DNA from: Acidobacteriota bacterium
GTDB lineage: Bacteria > Acidobacteriota > Blastocatellia > Pyrinomonadales > Pyrinomonadaceae
Assembly (NCBI GenBank): GCA_020199835.1
Contig: JAIVJV010000002.1
Location: 62,001-126,000 of the forward strand
Direction of reading: 5' to 3'
Length of the DNA stretch: 64,000 nucleotides
This document shows positions 27,249 to 35,601 of this stretch, piece by piece. Positions within the stretch are counted from its first letter, which is position 1; each line of letters opens with the position of its first letter. The notes under the pieces are model-generated. The model made no database searches. It saw only the letters and a program-made list of their open reading frames with translations, and was not told the DNA's origin. Both the position numbers and the translations under genes were made by a program.

Positions 27249-28208
27249 ATGCAAGCACCCAGTTACGCAGACGTCGTCGCCGCGCGACAATTCATTTCAC
27301 CCTATCTGCCGAAAACGCCACTCGTTCGAAATCGCAAGCTCTCCGAAGCACTCGGTTGTGACTACTACCTCAAACTGGAAAACCTGCAACCTATCGGCGC
27401 TTTCAAAGTGCGCGGCGGCGTAAACCTCGTGGGCCGCGAGCGAGAAGAGGGCCGTGACCAGACGATCGTCAGTGCTTCAACCGGCAATCACGGGCAATCG
27501 ATCGCTTACGCCGGACGGCTCTTCAACACGCGCGTGATCATCTACGCGCCGGCCGAAAACGTAAACCCGGCGAAACTGCAGGCAATGCGCGATCTCGGCG
27601 CTGAAGTTCGTCTGCACGGCCGTGACTTCGATGAAGCGCGTTTAGAGACTGAGCGCGTCGCGGCGGCGGAAGGCTTTCGTTACGTTCACTCCGCCGATGA
27701 GCCGAAACTGATTGCCGGCGTCGCGACGATCTCGCTGGAAATCTTTGAAGATCTGCCCGACGTGGAGGTAATCATCGCGCCCGCGGGTGGGGGAAGTTGC
27801 GCGTCCGGCAATTGCATCGTTGCGCACGAATTGAATCCCAATGTGAGAGTCATCGCGGTTCAGTCTGAGGCGGCGCCTGCGATGTGGCACGCGTGGCGCA
27901 ACCGCAATCTCGATCCTTATCCAACCATGAAAACCGAGCACGAAGGCCTCGCGACGCGCGTTCCATTTGCCCTCCCTAACAGTGTCCTATGGGAGCTACT
28001 TTCCGACTTCGTTCTTGTTAGTGACGAACAGATCAACGACGCGATTCGCGTGCTTGCGCGTGACGCGAAGCAACTCGTCGAAGGCGCTGGCGCTGCTTCG
28101 CTTGCAGGCGCGATCAAGCTGCGCGATGAGTTAAAGGGCAGGAAAGTGGTCGGCGTGGTCTCTGGTGGCAACCTGCCGCTGGACCGTTTCGCCGGTCTAC
28201 TAGCGTAG
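27249..28208 (+). CDS. Threonine dehydratase / serine racemase-like PLP enzyme
   Basis: A fold-type II PLP enzyme of 319 residues. The PLP lysine is K53 in GAFKVRGG, the substrate loop is SASTGNHGQSIAY, and the phosphate-binding glycine loop is PAGGGSCASG. It lacks the C-terminal ACT regulatory domain, so it resembles catabolic threonine/serine dehydratases or serine racemase. Catabolic deamination of Thr/Ser is the likely reaction. The frame is open from 27066, but the ATG at 27249 gives the standard N-terminus and avoids overlap with the DUF433 gene. Confidence 0.88.
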   Translation: MQAPSYADVVAARQFISPYLPKTPLVRNRKLSEALGCDYYLKLENLQPIGAFKVRGGVNLVGREREEGRDQTIVSASTGNHGQSIAYAGRLFNTRVIIYAPAENVNPAKLQAMRDLGAEVRLHGRDFDEARLETERVAAAEGFRYVHSADEPKLIAGVATISLEIFEDLPDVEVIIAPAGGGSCASGNCIVAHELNPNVRVIAVQSEAAPAMWHAWRNRNLDPYPTMKTEHEGLATRVPFALPNSVLWELLSDFVLVSDEQINDAIRVLARDAKQLVEGAGAASLAGAIKLRDELKGRKVVGVVSGGNLPLDRFAGLLA

Positions 28209-28216
28209 CTCGTTTA

Positions 28217-28245
28217 TTGACTTGCGGGCCCAATCAGCGTAAAAA
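28217..28245 (+). promoter_or_regulatory. Candidate sigma-70-type promoter
   Basis: TTGACT (28217-28222), a 17-bp spacer and TAAAAA (28240-28245), about 105 bp before the trypsin-like protease gene. The same layout with TTGACA occurs before the TonB-dependent receptor (41890-41918). The -10 is a poor consensus match. Confidence 0.35.
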
Positions 28246-28349
28246 GTAGCCCTCGCTTTGTACGTAACACGCAGGGACAACCGCCGCCCACCTGCGGCGC
28301 CGCCTCTGTTAGCTGGTTCAACCGCAACTTCGAAACAAGGAGAATTGAG

Positions 28350-29471
28350 ATGGTCAGACTCCGTCACGGGTTAGTAGCGTTTGCGATCCTCGCATTTCTA
28401 ATCAGCGGCACTCTTCTGGCGCCGAGCTTCGCCGACGGCGGAGCAAATCATCGGGTCCGCAACCAGCACTTTGGCGTGTCTGGCGGAAACGTCCTCGACG
28501 CGAGCAGGGCCTTCTGTTGCAGCGGCACCCTCGGTGCACTCCTGACCGACGGCACCAACCAATACATTCTCAGCAACAACCACGTACTTGGACGTAGCGA
28601 TCAAGCCGTGGCCGGTGAAGACGTTTCGCAGCCGGGCTTAATCGACAGTGGCTGCCGCGTCGCGACTGTCGTGGGAGATTTCACGACCGCTGCGCCGTTT
28701 GGCGCGACCTCGACGAATGTTGACGCCGCGATAGCGCAACTTCGTCCGGGCACGATGGACAGCACCGGTTTCATCGAAGACATCGGCGTTCCGAGTTCTG
28801 CAGTGGTACTGCCGTCGGTTGGTCTATCGGTGGCCAAGAGCGGCCGTACGACCGGCTTCACAACGGGCACGATAAGCGCTATCAACGCGAGCGTCACCGT
28901 CCAGTATCAGAGAGGTTGTGGCGGCGGCAAGAAGTTTAACGTCTCCTTTTCCAATCAAGTTGTGATCAACAGCAGCACTTTCAGCGCTGGTGGAGATTCG
29001 GGATCGTTGATCGTGTCAAACTCGGGAAAGAATCCGGTGGCCTTGTTGTTCGCGGGCAGCAGCACGACTACGATCGGCAATCCCGCCACTCTGGTGTTGC
29101 AGCGGTTGAGTCTGATGCTGGGGCGCTCGCTGAGCTTCGTGGGCAGCGGTGGCGGTGGTAGTAGTCCAACCACTCAGACTGGTAAGAAGAACGAACTCGA
29201 ACCTTTCATGAGAGGACATAGAGGCGTGATCCCGCAACTTCCCGAACAGGCTGCCGATCGTGCGTCGGGAGTTTTGGAACTGCATCGTGCGAACCTGATG
29301 GCGACTCCGGGCGTCATTGGCGCGGGTGTTGGCGCGACGTCTGAAAACGACATCGAGCCGGCGATCGTGGTCTATGTTGATCGCACTGCTCCTGGTCGTC
29401 CGCAGTTCGCGCCGGCGTTGGATGGTGTGGCGGTGCGAGTGGTGTACACCGATCCGTTTGTAGCCTTCTAG
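28350..29471 (+). CDS. Secreted trypsin-like serine protease with C-terminal extension
   Basis: A 373-residue protein with a signal peptide (about 1-29). A chymotrypsin-fold domain carries a plausible triad: H78 in LSNNHVLG, D125 in TNVDAAIAQL and S217 in GGDSGSLIV. Two cysteines (C56, C57) lie near the mature N-terminus. A Gly/Ser-rich linker (about 268-277) leads to a C-terminal region of about 90 residues with GVIGAGVGATSENDIEPAIVVYVD, unassigned but resembling a small domain seen in related bacterial proteases. Targets are unknown. A good AAGGAG site precedes the ATG. Confidence 0.82.
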   Translation: MVRLRHGLVAFAILAFLISGTLLAPSFADGGANHRVRNQHFGVSGGNVLDASRAFCCSGTLGALLTDGTNQYILSNNHVLGRSDQAVAGEDVSQPGLIDSGCRVATVVGDFTTAAPFGATSTNVDAAIAQLRPGTMDSTGFIEDIGVPSSAVVLPSVGLSVAKSGRTTGFTTGTISAINASVTVQYQRGCGGGKKFNVSFSNQVVINSSTFSAGGDSGSLIVSNSGKNPVALLFAGSSTTTIGNPATLVLQRLSLMLGRSLSFVGSGGGGSSPTTQTGKKNELEPFMRGHRGVIPQLPEQAADRASGVLELHRANLMATPGVIGAGVGATSENDIEPAIVVYVDRTAPGRPQFAPALDGVAVRVVYTDPFVAF

Positions 29472-29513
29472 TTTTTTGGTTATTGTCGGTGGGTTCCGGA
29501 AACGGCGCATGTT

Positions 29514-30587
29514 ATGCAGCTACCTGTGAACCCACCGCTTTTGCCGATGCTGGCGAAGCGCGTCGCGGAATTGCCGCGGGGCGGTGAATGGATCTTCGAG
29601 CCCAAGTGGGATGGGTTTCGCGCGCTGATCTTTCGTGATGGCGATGAAGTTTTGATCCAAAGCCGCGACGAGAAACCGCTCAATCGTTACTTTCCGGAAC
29701 TCCTCCAACCTCTCCAAAAACAACTTCCCAAACGTTGTGTACTCGACGGCGAAGTCGTCGTCGCTAAAGACGGGGCCCTCGATTTCGATTCGCTGCAACT
29801 GCGTATTCATCCCGCGGAGTCGCGTATCAAGCTCCTCTCGCAGGAGATTCCCGCGTCGATAGTGTTCTTCGATCTACTCGCCGAAGGTAGTCGAGATCTT
29901 CGGGACCAGCCGTTTGAGAAACGGCGAAAAAAGTTGGAGACGATCCTTGCTGACGTTGGACCACCCTTGCACATAACTCCGGCGACGAGTGATTTCGCGA
30001 CTGCGTCTGATTGGTTTCAACGTTTTGAAGGCGCGGGACTGGATGGGGTGGTGGCGAAGCCGCTTGCGGGAACGTACGAGTCGAACAAGCGCGTGATGTT
30101 CAAGGTAAAGCACGAGCGCGACTGTGATTGCGTTGTGGCGGGTTTTCGTTGGCACAAGAAGGGGGAGAAGACGCGGCTTGGTTCGTTATTGTTGGGTTTG
30201 TTTGACGATGCCGGAGTGCTGCATCACGTTGGTGTGTGTGCGAGTTTTACGGATGAGAAGCGGATTGAGTTGATCGAGTTTCTCGCGCCGTATCGGAAGA
30301 ACGCGTTAGTGGACCATCCGTGGAGGGCATGGCACGAAGGTGAGATGCAGGGCGGGCGGCGGATTCCCGGCGCGCAGAGTCGCTGGAGTGCGGGGAAGGA
30401 TTTGTCGTGGGAACCGTTGCGTCCTGAGTTGGTGGTCCAGGTAGCGTATGAACACATGCAGGGCGATCGTTTTCGTCACACGACGCAATTCCGCCGCTGG
30501 CGCTCGGACAAGAAACCCACCGACTGCACCTACGCCCAACTCGAAGTCGTCCCACCCTACGAGATCAAACAAATCTTCGGCCGCTAG
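29514..30587 (+). CDS. ATP-dependent DNA ligase, LigC size
   Basis: A 357-residue ligase. The adenylated lysine is K31 in motif I (EPKWDGFRA); the later motifs GEVVVAKDG and FKVKHERDCDCV (motif V region) are visible, followed by an OB-fold with the WEPLRPELVVQVAYEHM segment. Length and layout match mycobacterial LigC rather than multi-domain LigD. It seals nicks using ATP and could serve non-homologous end joining or base-excision repair. It is convergent with a LigD-type polymerase gene; no ku is in the window. Confidence 0.9.
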   Translation: MQLPVNPPLLPMLAKRVAELPRGGEWIFEPKWDGFRALIFRDGDEVLIQSRDEKPLNRYFPELLQPLQKQLPKRCVLDGEVVVAKDGALDFDSLQLRIHPAESRIKLLSQEIPASIVFFDLLAEGSRDLRDQPFEKRRKKLETILADVGPPLHITPATSDFATASDWFQRFEGAGLDGVVAKPLAGTYESNKRVMFKVKHERDCDCVVAGFRWHKKGEKTRLGSLLLGLFDDAGVLHHVGVCASFTDEKRIELIEFLAPYRKNALVDHPWRAWHEGEMQGGRRIPGAQSRWSAGKDLSWEPLRPELVVQVAYEHMQGDRFRHTTQFRRWRSDKKPTDCTYAQLEVVPPYEIKQIFGR

Positions 30588-31013
30588 CCTCCGCGCTTCA
30601 GGATTTCGCTGAGGTGGCCTCCGTTTGAGCTGATGATTCGCGTGCTTGAGCTGAAGCTTAGACCTGCGTTGAGCTGACGCTTGAACCCGCTGTTCAGCTA
30701 ATGGGTGGCCGGGCAGAGCCCCGCCTTGTATCTCACATCCGTGGGCAGAGCCCCGCGTTCATCCGCGGGCAGAGCCCCACCTCGCATCCGCGGCAGAACC
30801 GTAAGATGCAAGCGTGCGTTCGTAAGGAAAGGGCGGCAGGCGCACCAAGAACGTTGCGGCTTCGCGCTGAAGGAATCGAGCAGCGTGCGTATCGTCGCGC
30901 TTCGGCGCTGAGGAACTGAGCAGCGTGCTTTGTCGCCGCGGCTTCGGCGCTAAAGGATCAGCGGCGTGCTTTGTCGTAGCGCTTTCGTGGGCCAAGATCC
31001 AGTAGCGCGTTAG
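30588..31013. repeat. Intergenic region with three families of degenerate short tandem repeats
   Basis: This 426-bp gap between convergent genes has no convincing gene. It holds, in order: 21-24-bp units starting TTGAGCTGA (30625-30692, degenerating to ~30705); copies of GGGCAGAGCCCCG at 30711, 30743, 30767 and a weak one at 30791, mostly 24 bp apart; and three ~40-bp units with the core GCTTCGGCGCTGAGG (30859-30898, 30899-30940, 30941-30978). Confidence 0.75.
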
Positions 31014-32537
31014 CTAGCTACGAACACCTTTGGACGCGCGCCACTCGCGGGTGGGATCGTCGTCAGGGTCGGGTGTTTCCTGGGCGGGGCGCAGGGCTTC
31101 AGGGACGTTGCGCAGGTTGACCCGGATGCGGGTCCAGGTCGATGAGCGGCCGCGCATTGAATCCACTAATACATCGTCCACCGCGAGAAACTTCGCGACT
31201 TTGCGATGCCTGCGTTTCCAGCGTTCCAGTCCCGCGAGCGCTGCGTCCTTGTTCGGCGAGTTGGCAATCACGAGTAGCGGCATTTGGACGCGTGCAGGTT
31301 TCTTTGCGGCTGCGGAACGCGTCTTCGCGGCTGCGGAGCGTGTGCTCTTCTCAGCGCGGGGCGTCTTCTCAGCGGAGGGCGTCTTCGCGTCCGCGGCATC
31401 GGACGTCTCGGCAGAGCGCGTCTTCGTGTCGGCGGCGTCGGATCCCTCGGCCGAGGGCGTCTTCGTGTCCGCGGCGGCCGACCCCTCGGCAGAGCCCGAC
31501 TTTTCTCCGGCAGCAGACTTCTTCGCCGCCGAACGCGCCCGCGACGGCGCTACACGTGGCGCCTCGCCGGACATCTTCTTGAAATGCGGTGGCCATGGAG
31601 CGTCACCGAGCCCTTCCTTCTCGTCACGCGCCGCGAGCTCCAGCAACTTCTCCAACGAACCCGCATGCTGGTCCATCTCCGCATGCGCATCGCCCAGCTC
31701 CGCAAAACGCTGCGGCACACTCACGATTGTAAAATCCGCCGGATCGCACGCCTCAACCTCTTCCCAACGCAACGGCATCGACACACGCGCATCGGGCAAC
31801 GGCCGCACCGAATACGCCGAACACGTCGTCCGGTCTTTCGCGTTCTGGTTGTAGTCGAGAAACACGCCGTGGCGCTCTTCTTTCCACCACTTCGACGTCG
31901 CCAGCTTCGGAACCCTTCGCTCAATTTCACGCGACAACGCTACCGCCGCACGCCGCACTTCGCTAAACGTCCAGTGCTGTTGAATACGCACGTTAACGTG
32001 CATCCCGCGCGAACCACTCGTCTTGGGCCAACCACGCAACCCCAACTCACCCAACAGCGCATTTACTTCCAAGGCCACCACACGCACGTCTTCCCAACTC
32101 ACGCCCGGATTCGGATCGAGATCCACGCGCAACTCATCCGGATGGTCCAGGTCGTTCGCGCGGATCGCATGCGGATGTAACTCAATGCAACCAAGGTTCA
32201 CCACCCACGCCAAGCCCGCGGCATCATCGACAACGATCTCTTCCGCAACCCGCCCCGACGGAAACGACAGCGTCACGGTTCGCAACCACTCCGGCCGGTT
32301 GTCCGGTGCACGCTTCTGATAAAACGCATCACCGTCAGCGCCATTTACGTATCGCTTGAGCACGATCGGCCGATCGCGAATTCCGGCGATCGCGCCGGGC
32401 GCAACCGAGAGGTAGTAGCGCACGAGCTCGAGTTTTGTGACTTTGGTCTGTTTGGAAAAGTAAAGCTTGTCGGGATTCGTAACGCGAACTTCGCGCCCGT
32501 CGAGCGAAAGGACCTCTGCTGTGTCTTTCTTTGCCAC
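31014..32537 (-). CDS. LigD-type polymerase/primase with repeat linker and unassigned C-terminal domain
   Basis: A 507-residue protein with a GTG start. The first ~300 residues are an archaeo-eukaryotic-primase-like LigD polymerase domain: the catalytic D139/D141 pair in RVDLDPNPG, TSGSRGMHVNVRI and CSAYSVRPLPDARVSMPLRW. This family fills and extends ends in bacterial NHEJ. A low-complexity Ala/Ser/Lys/Glu linker follows (about 330-415) with three 13-residue repeats. The last ~90 residues (from VQMPLLVIANSPNKDAAL) belong to no domain I recognise. It lies 12 bp downstream of a GNAT gene and is convergent with the ATP-dependent ligase. It lacks ligase and phosphoesterase domains. Confidence 0.87.
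   Translation of the reverse strand: MAKKDTAEVLSLDGREVRVTNPDKLYFSKQTKVTKLELVRYYLSVAPGAIAGIRDRPIVLKRYVNGADGDAFYQKRAPDNRPEWLRTVTLSFPSGRVAEEIVVDDAAGLAWVVNLGCIELHPHAIRANDLDHPDELRVDLDPNPGVSWEDVRVVALEVNALLGELGLRGWPKTSGSRGMHVNVRIQQHWTFSEVRRAAVALSREIERRVPKLATSKWWKEERHGVFLDYNQNAKDRTTCSAYSVRPLPDARVSMPLRWEEVEACDPADFTIVSVPQRFAELGDAHAEMDQHAGSLEKLLELAARDEKEGLGDAPWPPHFKKMSGEAPRVAPSRARSAAKKSAAGEKSGSAEGSAAADTKTPSAEGSDAADTKTRSAETSDAADAKTPSAEKTPRAEKSTRSAAAKTRSAAAKKPARVQMPLLVIANSPNKDAALAGLERWKRRHRKVAKFLAVDDVLVDSMRGRSSTWTRIRVNLRNVPEALRPAQETPDPDDDPTREWRASKGVRS
31377..31493. repeat. Three 39-bp in-frame tandem repeats in the LigD-type polymerase gene
   Basis: Units at 31455-31493, 31416-31454 and 31377-31415 (minus-strand reading order) encode SAEGSAAADTKTP, SAEGSDAADTKTR and SAETSDAADAKTP. 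They form part of the interdomain linker, and the unit length keeps the frame so copy number may vary. Confidence 0.8.
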
Positions 32538-32549
32538 GGAATTCGCGAA

Positions 32550-33017
32550 TTATAGAGGCTTCGTCAGGTTGATGAAATGGCACGGCTGCTTCGTCGGCAC
32601 ATCCGCGGGAAAAGGCGTCGTGCCGTTCTCGACATATCCGCGACGCTCGTAAAACACCGGCAGTTCCGTGCGCAGGTTGACAATGTAAATATCCATGAAC
32701 CGCGCGCCTCGCTCGCGGCAATACTCTTCAGCGGCCTCCATCAGCCGCGATCCGAGCCCGCCCTGTTGACGCGCCGGATCGACAGACAACAATCCCAGAT
32801 AAGCACGTTCACCACGCGGCTCAACGTAAACACAACCGTCGATGGCGTCATCACTCTCCGCAATCAGAAACGCGCCCGAAGCACGATGCCGCTGGACTTC
32901 CTCGAGCGTGATCCGATTCCCGTCTACGAAGAATTCTTCGGCGATCTTGAAGGCCGCGTTAATAACCTCGGTAATCTTCTCGTCGTCGGCCGAATCGGCG
33001 ATGCGGATTTTAGTCAT
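32550..33017 (-). CDS. GNAT-family N-acetyltransferase
   Basis: A 155-residue single-domain protein. The acetyl-CoA pyrophosphate loop is visible in LLSVDPARQQGGLGSRLMEAA, and a C-terminal ELPVFYERRGYVENG matches motif B of GNAT enzymes. The acceptor amine cannot be predicted. It is 12 bp upstream of the LigD-type gene and probably shares its transcript, although no functional link is obvious. Confidence 0.88.
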   Translation of the reverse strand: MTKIRIADSADDEKITEVINAAFKIAEEFFVDGNRITLEEVQRHRASGAFLIAESDDAIDGCVYVEPRGERAYLGLLSVDPARQQGGLGSRLMEAAEEYCRERGARFMDIYIVNLRTELPVFYERRGYVENGTTPFPADVPTKQPCHFINLTKPL

Positions 33018-33094
33018 CTGTGGCCCACTGCAAGTGATAGAATGCGCGCCGCAATTCTGGAGTAGTTCTCAAACTCAGATCAAGTGAAGGACTC

Positions 33095-34570
33095 ATGACG
33101 CAAGCACCCGAAGCTCGCTCCGGACTCGATCCGTGGCGCACTGCGGAACTTCCGCCCGCGCCGCGGCCCAAGGGACTCGGCTGGTTCAGCGCCCTTGGTC
33201 CGGGCGTGATCGCACTCGGCGTTTCGATCGGCAGCGGCGAGTTCCTGCTTGGTCCAGCGGCATTTGTGAAGTACGGACTCGCGTTACTCTGGATCGTCGG
33301 CGTTGCCGCGTTTCTGCAAACGCTGCTGAACGTTGAACTGATGCGCTACACGATGGCCACGGGCGAGCCAATCTTCACCGGCTTCATGCGCACGCGCCCG
33401 CACTCAACCTTCTGGGCGTGGTTCTACTCGATACTGTACTTCCTGCAAATGGGTTGGCCCGGCTGGGCCGGCGCCGCCGCGGGCGCGGTCTTCTTTCTGT
33501 TTGCAAAACGCCTGCCGGTCGCAGCCGAAGCGGGAACGGTCTATGCGATCGGCGCCGGCCTATTCGTCTTGTGCGCACTGATCCTCACGTTCGGCCGTCG
33601 CATCGAGCGGACACTCGAATATCTCAACTGGATCATGGTCACGGCGATTATCGGCGGACTCGGTGCGCTTGCACTACTCTTCGTTCCATGGTCCACCTGG
33701 CTCGCAGCGGTCGTGGGCTTCGCCGGTTTCGACGTGCGGAGTGGTTCGTTTCAATTCGTCCCGGCCGGCGCCGATTTCTTTTTACTCGGCGCGTTCGCGG
33801 CTTACGCGGGCGGCGGTGGAGTTGCCAATCTCACGTTGAGCAACTGGGCGCGCGACAAAGGTTACGGCATGAGCAGCACGGTCGGATTCATTCCCGCGGC
33901 AGTGGGTGGAAAGAAAGTCGCGTTGGCCCACTCGGGTAACACGTTTCAACCAAACGAAAATGCACTCGAGCGCTGGCGTGGCTGGTGGCGGATCGTGAAG
34001 GTGGACCAGTGGGGCGTTTACTTCACCGGCGCGATTCTCGGCATGGCGTTGCCGGCGTTGCTCTATGTGACCTTCATTCCCGCGGGCAGCGATATTCGGG
34101 GACTCGGAATCGCCGCGGCGTTGGCCGAGGCAGTGGCAAGTCAGAAAGGCGCAATCTTCGGCGGCGTCATCGCCGTGCTCGGCGTATGGATTCTCTTTAA
34201 GACGCAGCTCGATATTCTCGAAGGCATGACGCGCGGGATCACGGACATTCTCTGGGCGGGCAGCAAGCGCATCCGAGCGTGGCGTGGCGGCGACGTGCGC
34301 GTCGTATATTACACCGTGCTCGCAGTGATCACCGCGTGGGGCATCATCGCGTTGCGGCTTACACAACCGATCATCCTGCTGACACTGAGCGCAAACATGG
34401 CGGGCATCGTTTTCATCATCAGCTCGCTGCACTTGCTCTACGTCAACACGCATCTGTTGCCCGTTGAGTTGCGGCCGCCGCTGTGGCGCCGCCTCGCACT
34501 CGTGGCGTTGTCGTTGTTCTACGGACTATTCCTGATTTTGTGGTTATGGAGCATAATAGCGCGCGGTTAG
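33095..34570 (+). CDS. Nramp-related transporter lacking the canonical metal-binding motif
   Basis: A 491-residue membrane protein with about 11-12 TMs and clear Nramp-like layout from GPGVIALGVS onward. In metal-transporting Nramps TM1 carries DPGN; here the aligned residues are G46-S47-G48-E49. The MPH motif of TM6 is replaced by a Gly-rich stretch (AAYAGGGGVANLTL). The DPGN Asp/Asn and MPH Met coordinate Mn/Fe, so a different substrate is likely. It may instead belong to the divergent Nramp-related branch with no assigned substrate. A GAAGGA site precedes the ATG; it ends 10 bp before the SCO gene. Confidence 0.78.
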   Translation: MTQAPEARSGLDPWRTAELPPAPRPKGLGWFSALGPGVIALGVSIGSGEFLLGPAAFVKYGLALLWIVGVAAFLQTLLNVELMRYTMATGEPIFTGFMRTRPHSTFWAWFYSILYFLQMGWPGWAGAAAGAVFFLFAKRLPVAAEAGTVYAIGAGLFVLCALILTFGRRIERTLEYLNWIMVTAIIGGLGALALLFVPWSTWLAAVVGFAGFDVRSGSFQFVPAGADFFLLGAFAAYAGGGGVANLTLSNWARDKGYGMSSTVGFIPAAVGGKKVALAHSGNTFQPNENALERWRGWWRIVKVDQWGVYFTGAILGMALPALLYVTFIPAGSDIRGLGIAAALAEAVASQKGAIFGGVIAVLGVWILFKTQLDILEGMTRGITDILWAGSKRIRAWRGGDVRVVYYTVLAVITAWGIIALRLTQPIILLTLSANMAGIVFIISSLHLLYVNTHLLPVELRPPLWRRLALVALSLFYGLFLILWLWSIIARG

Positions 34571-34580
34571 GCAGGTGGTT

Positions 34581-35294
34581 ATGAGATTAGCACTGGCATT
34601 TCTCCTGGTTTTTTCTTCTGCTTCGGCAATCATCAACGGTCAAACACGCACCAAAGCGCAAGCGGTTCGCTACGAGTGTCCGATGCATCCGGACGTAGTT
34701 TCGACGAAGCCGGGAAAGAAGTGCCCCAAGTGCGGCATGAAGCTGGTAAAGAAGAAACCCCCGGCGCCGCCCGCTGCTGTGACTGATAACGTGAGGGGCG
34801 GTGAGGATGGGTCGTTCTCTTCAATGAACATTCCCGACGAGCAGGTAGTCGATCAAAACGGCAAAGAACTAAGATTCTATTCCGACCTCATCAAAAACAA
34901 GACCGTCGCGATCAACTTCATCTTCACTACCTGCACCGCGATCTGTCCTTCGCTTGCCGCGACGTTCCGTCGCGTACAACAGGACGCGGCCACGCGCGGC
35001 GTTGAAGTGCAACTGATCTCGGTGAGCGTGGACCCCACTACCGATACGCCCGAACGGTTGCGCGATTTTGCGACGAAGTTTAAGGCCGGACCAAACTGGA
35101 CTTTCGTCACCGGCGACAAAGCCCGAATCGACGCCGTGTTGGAGGCGCTCGGTGCGGCAGTCTCTAACAAAAACAATCACACACCGATGATCCTCGTCGG
35201 CAACGAAGCAAGTGATTACTGGACACGCGCGTACGGCCTTACTTCCCCCGTCAAAATCGTTGACGTGCTCGCTGACGCCGCGAAACGCAAGTGA
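34581..35294 (+). CDS. SCO-family copper protein with fused heavy-metal-binding domain
   Basis: A 237-residue exported protein: signal peptide (1-20), then a heavy-metal-binding domain (YECPMHPDVVS with CPKCGMKL, about 31-54). A Pro-rich linker follows, then an SCO1/SenC thioredoxin-like domain (about 80-230). The three copper ligands are present: C118 and C122 in TTCTAICP, and H200 in NNHTP. SCO proteins deliver copper to the CuA site of cytochrome oxidase or act as thiol-disulfide reductases. The start at 34581 is preferred to a GTG at 34575 because AGGTGG is suitably placed. Confidence 0.9.
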   Translation: MRLALAFLLVFSSASAIINGQTRTKAQAVRYECPMHPDVVSTKPGKKCPKCGMKLVKKKPPAPPAAVTDNVRGGEDGSFSSMNIPDEQVVDQNGKELRFYSDLIKNKTVAINFIFTTCTAICPSLAATFRRVQQDAATRGVEVQLISVSVDPTTDTPERLRDFATKFKAGPNWTFVTGDKARIDAVLEALGAAVSNKNNHTPMILVGNEASDYWTRAYGLTSPVKIVDVLADAAKRK

Positions 35295-35601
35295 GTTTTT
35301 CAAGCGGCGCGCGCGGGTTATTCGAAGATCACTTCATGTAGTGTGCGACTACCGATCCGAGCGTTCTTGTCTCTTTGGGCGGGGAGTAAGGAAGTCAAGG
35401 ACGGGCGTACGTACCGCGAGACGGGCACCTGACCGATCTACTCTCGCACGTCAAACTCGGTCAAAGAACTCACCGATCAAAAAGCACAGTTTTACAATTT
35501 GAGAACGAGTGCAGATAGATTTCCGTGCCGTTTGTGCCTTTTCGTTGCTCGTCGTATAGTGGGACCAAAAAGGATCTCGGATTTTCATGGGAGACGCTTC
35601 A

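Noticed and set aside
30859..30978. Possible CRISPR array in the repair-gene gap
   Set aside because: The ~40-bp units abut each other and diverge along their whole length; there are no spacers or cas genes.
31284..32180. Open frame of about 300 codons on the plus strand opposite the LigD-type polymerase
   Set aside because: It is antisense to a well-supported gene, has Arg-rich low-complexity composition, and its openness follows from the GC-rich coding strand and linker repeats.
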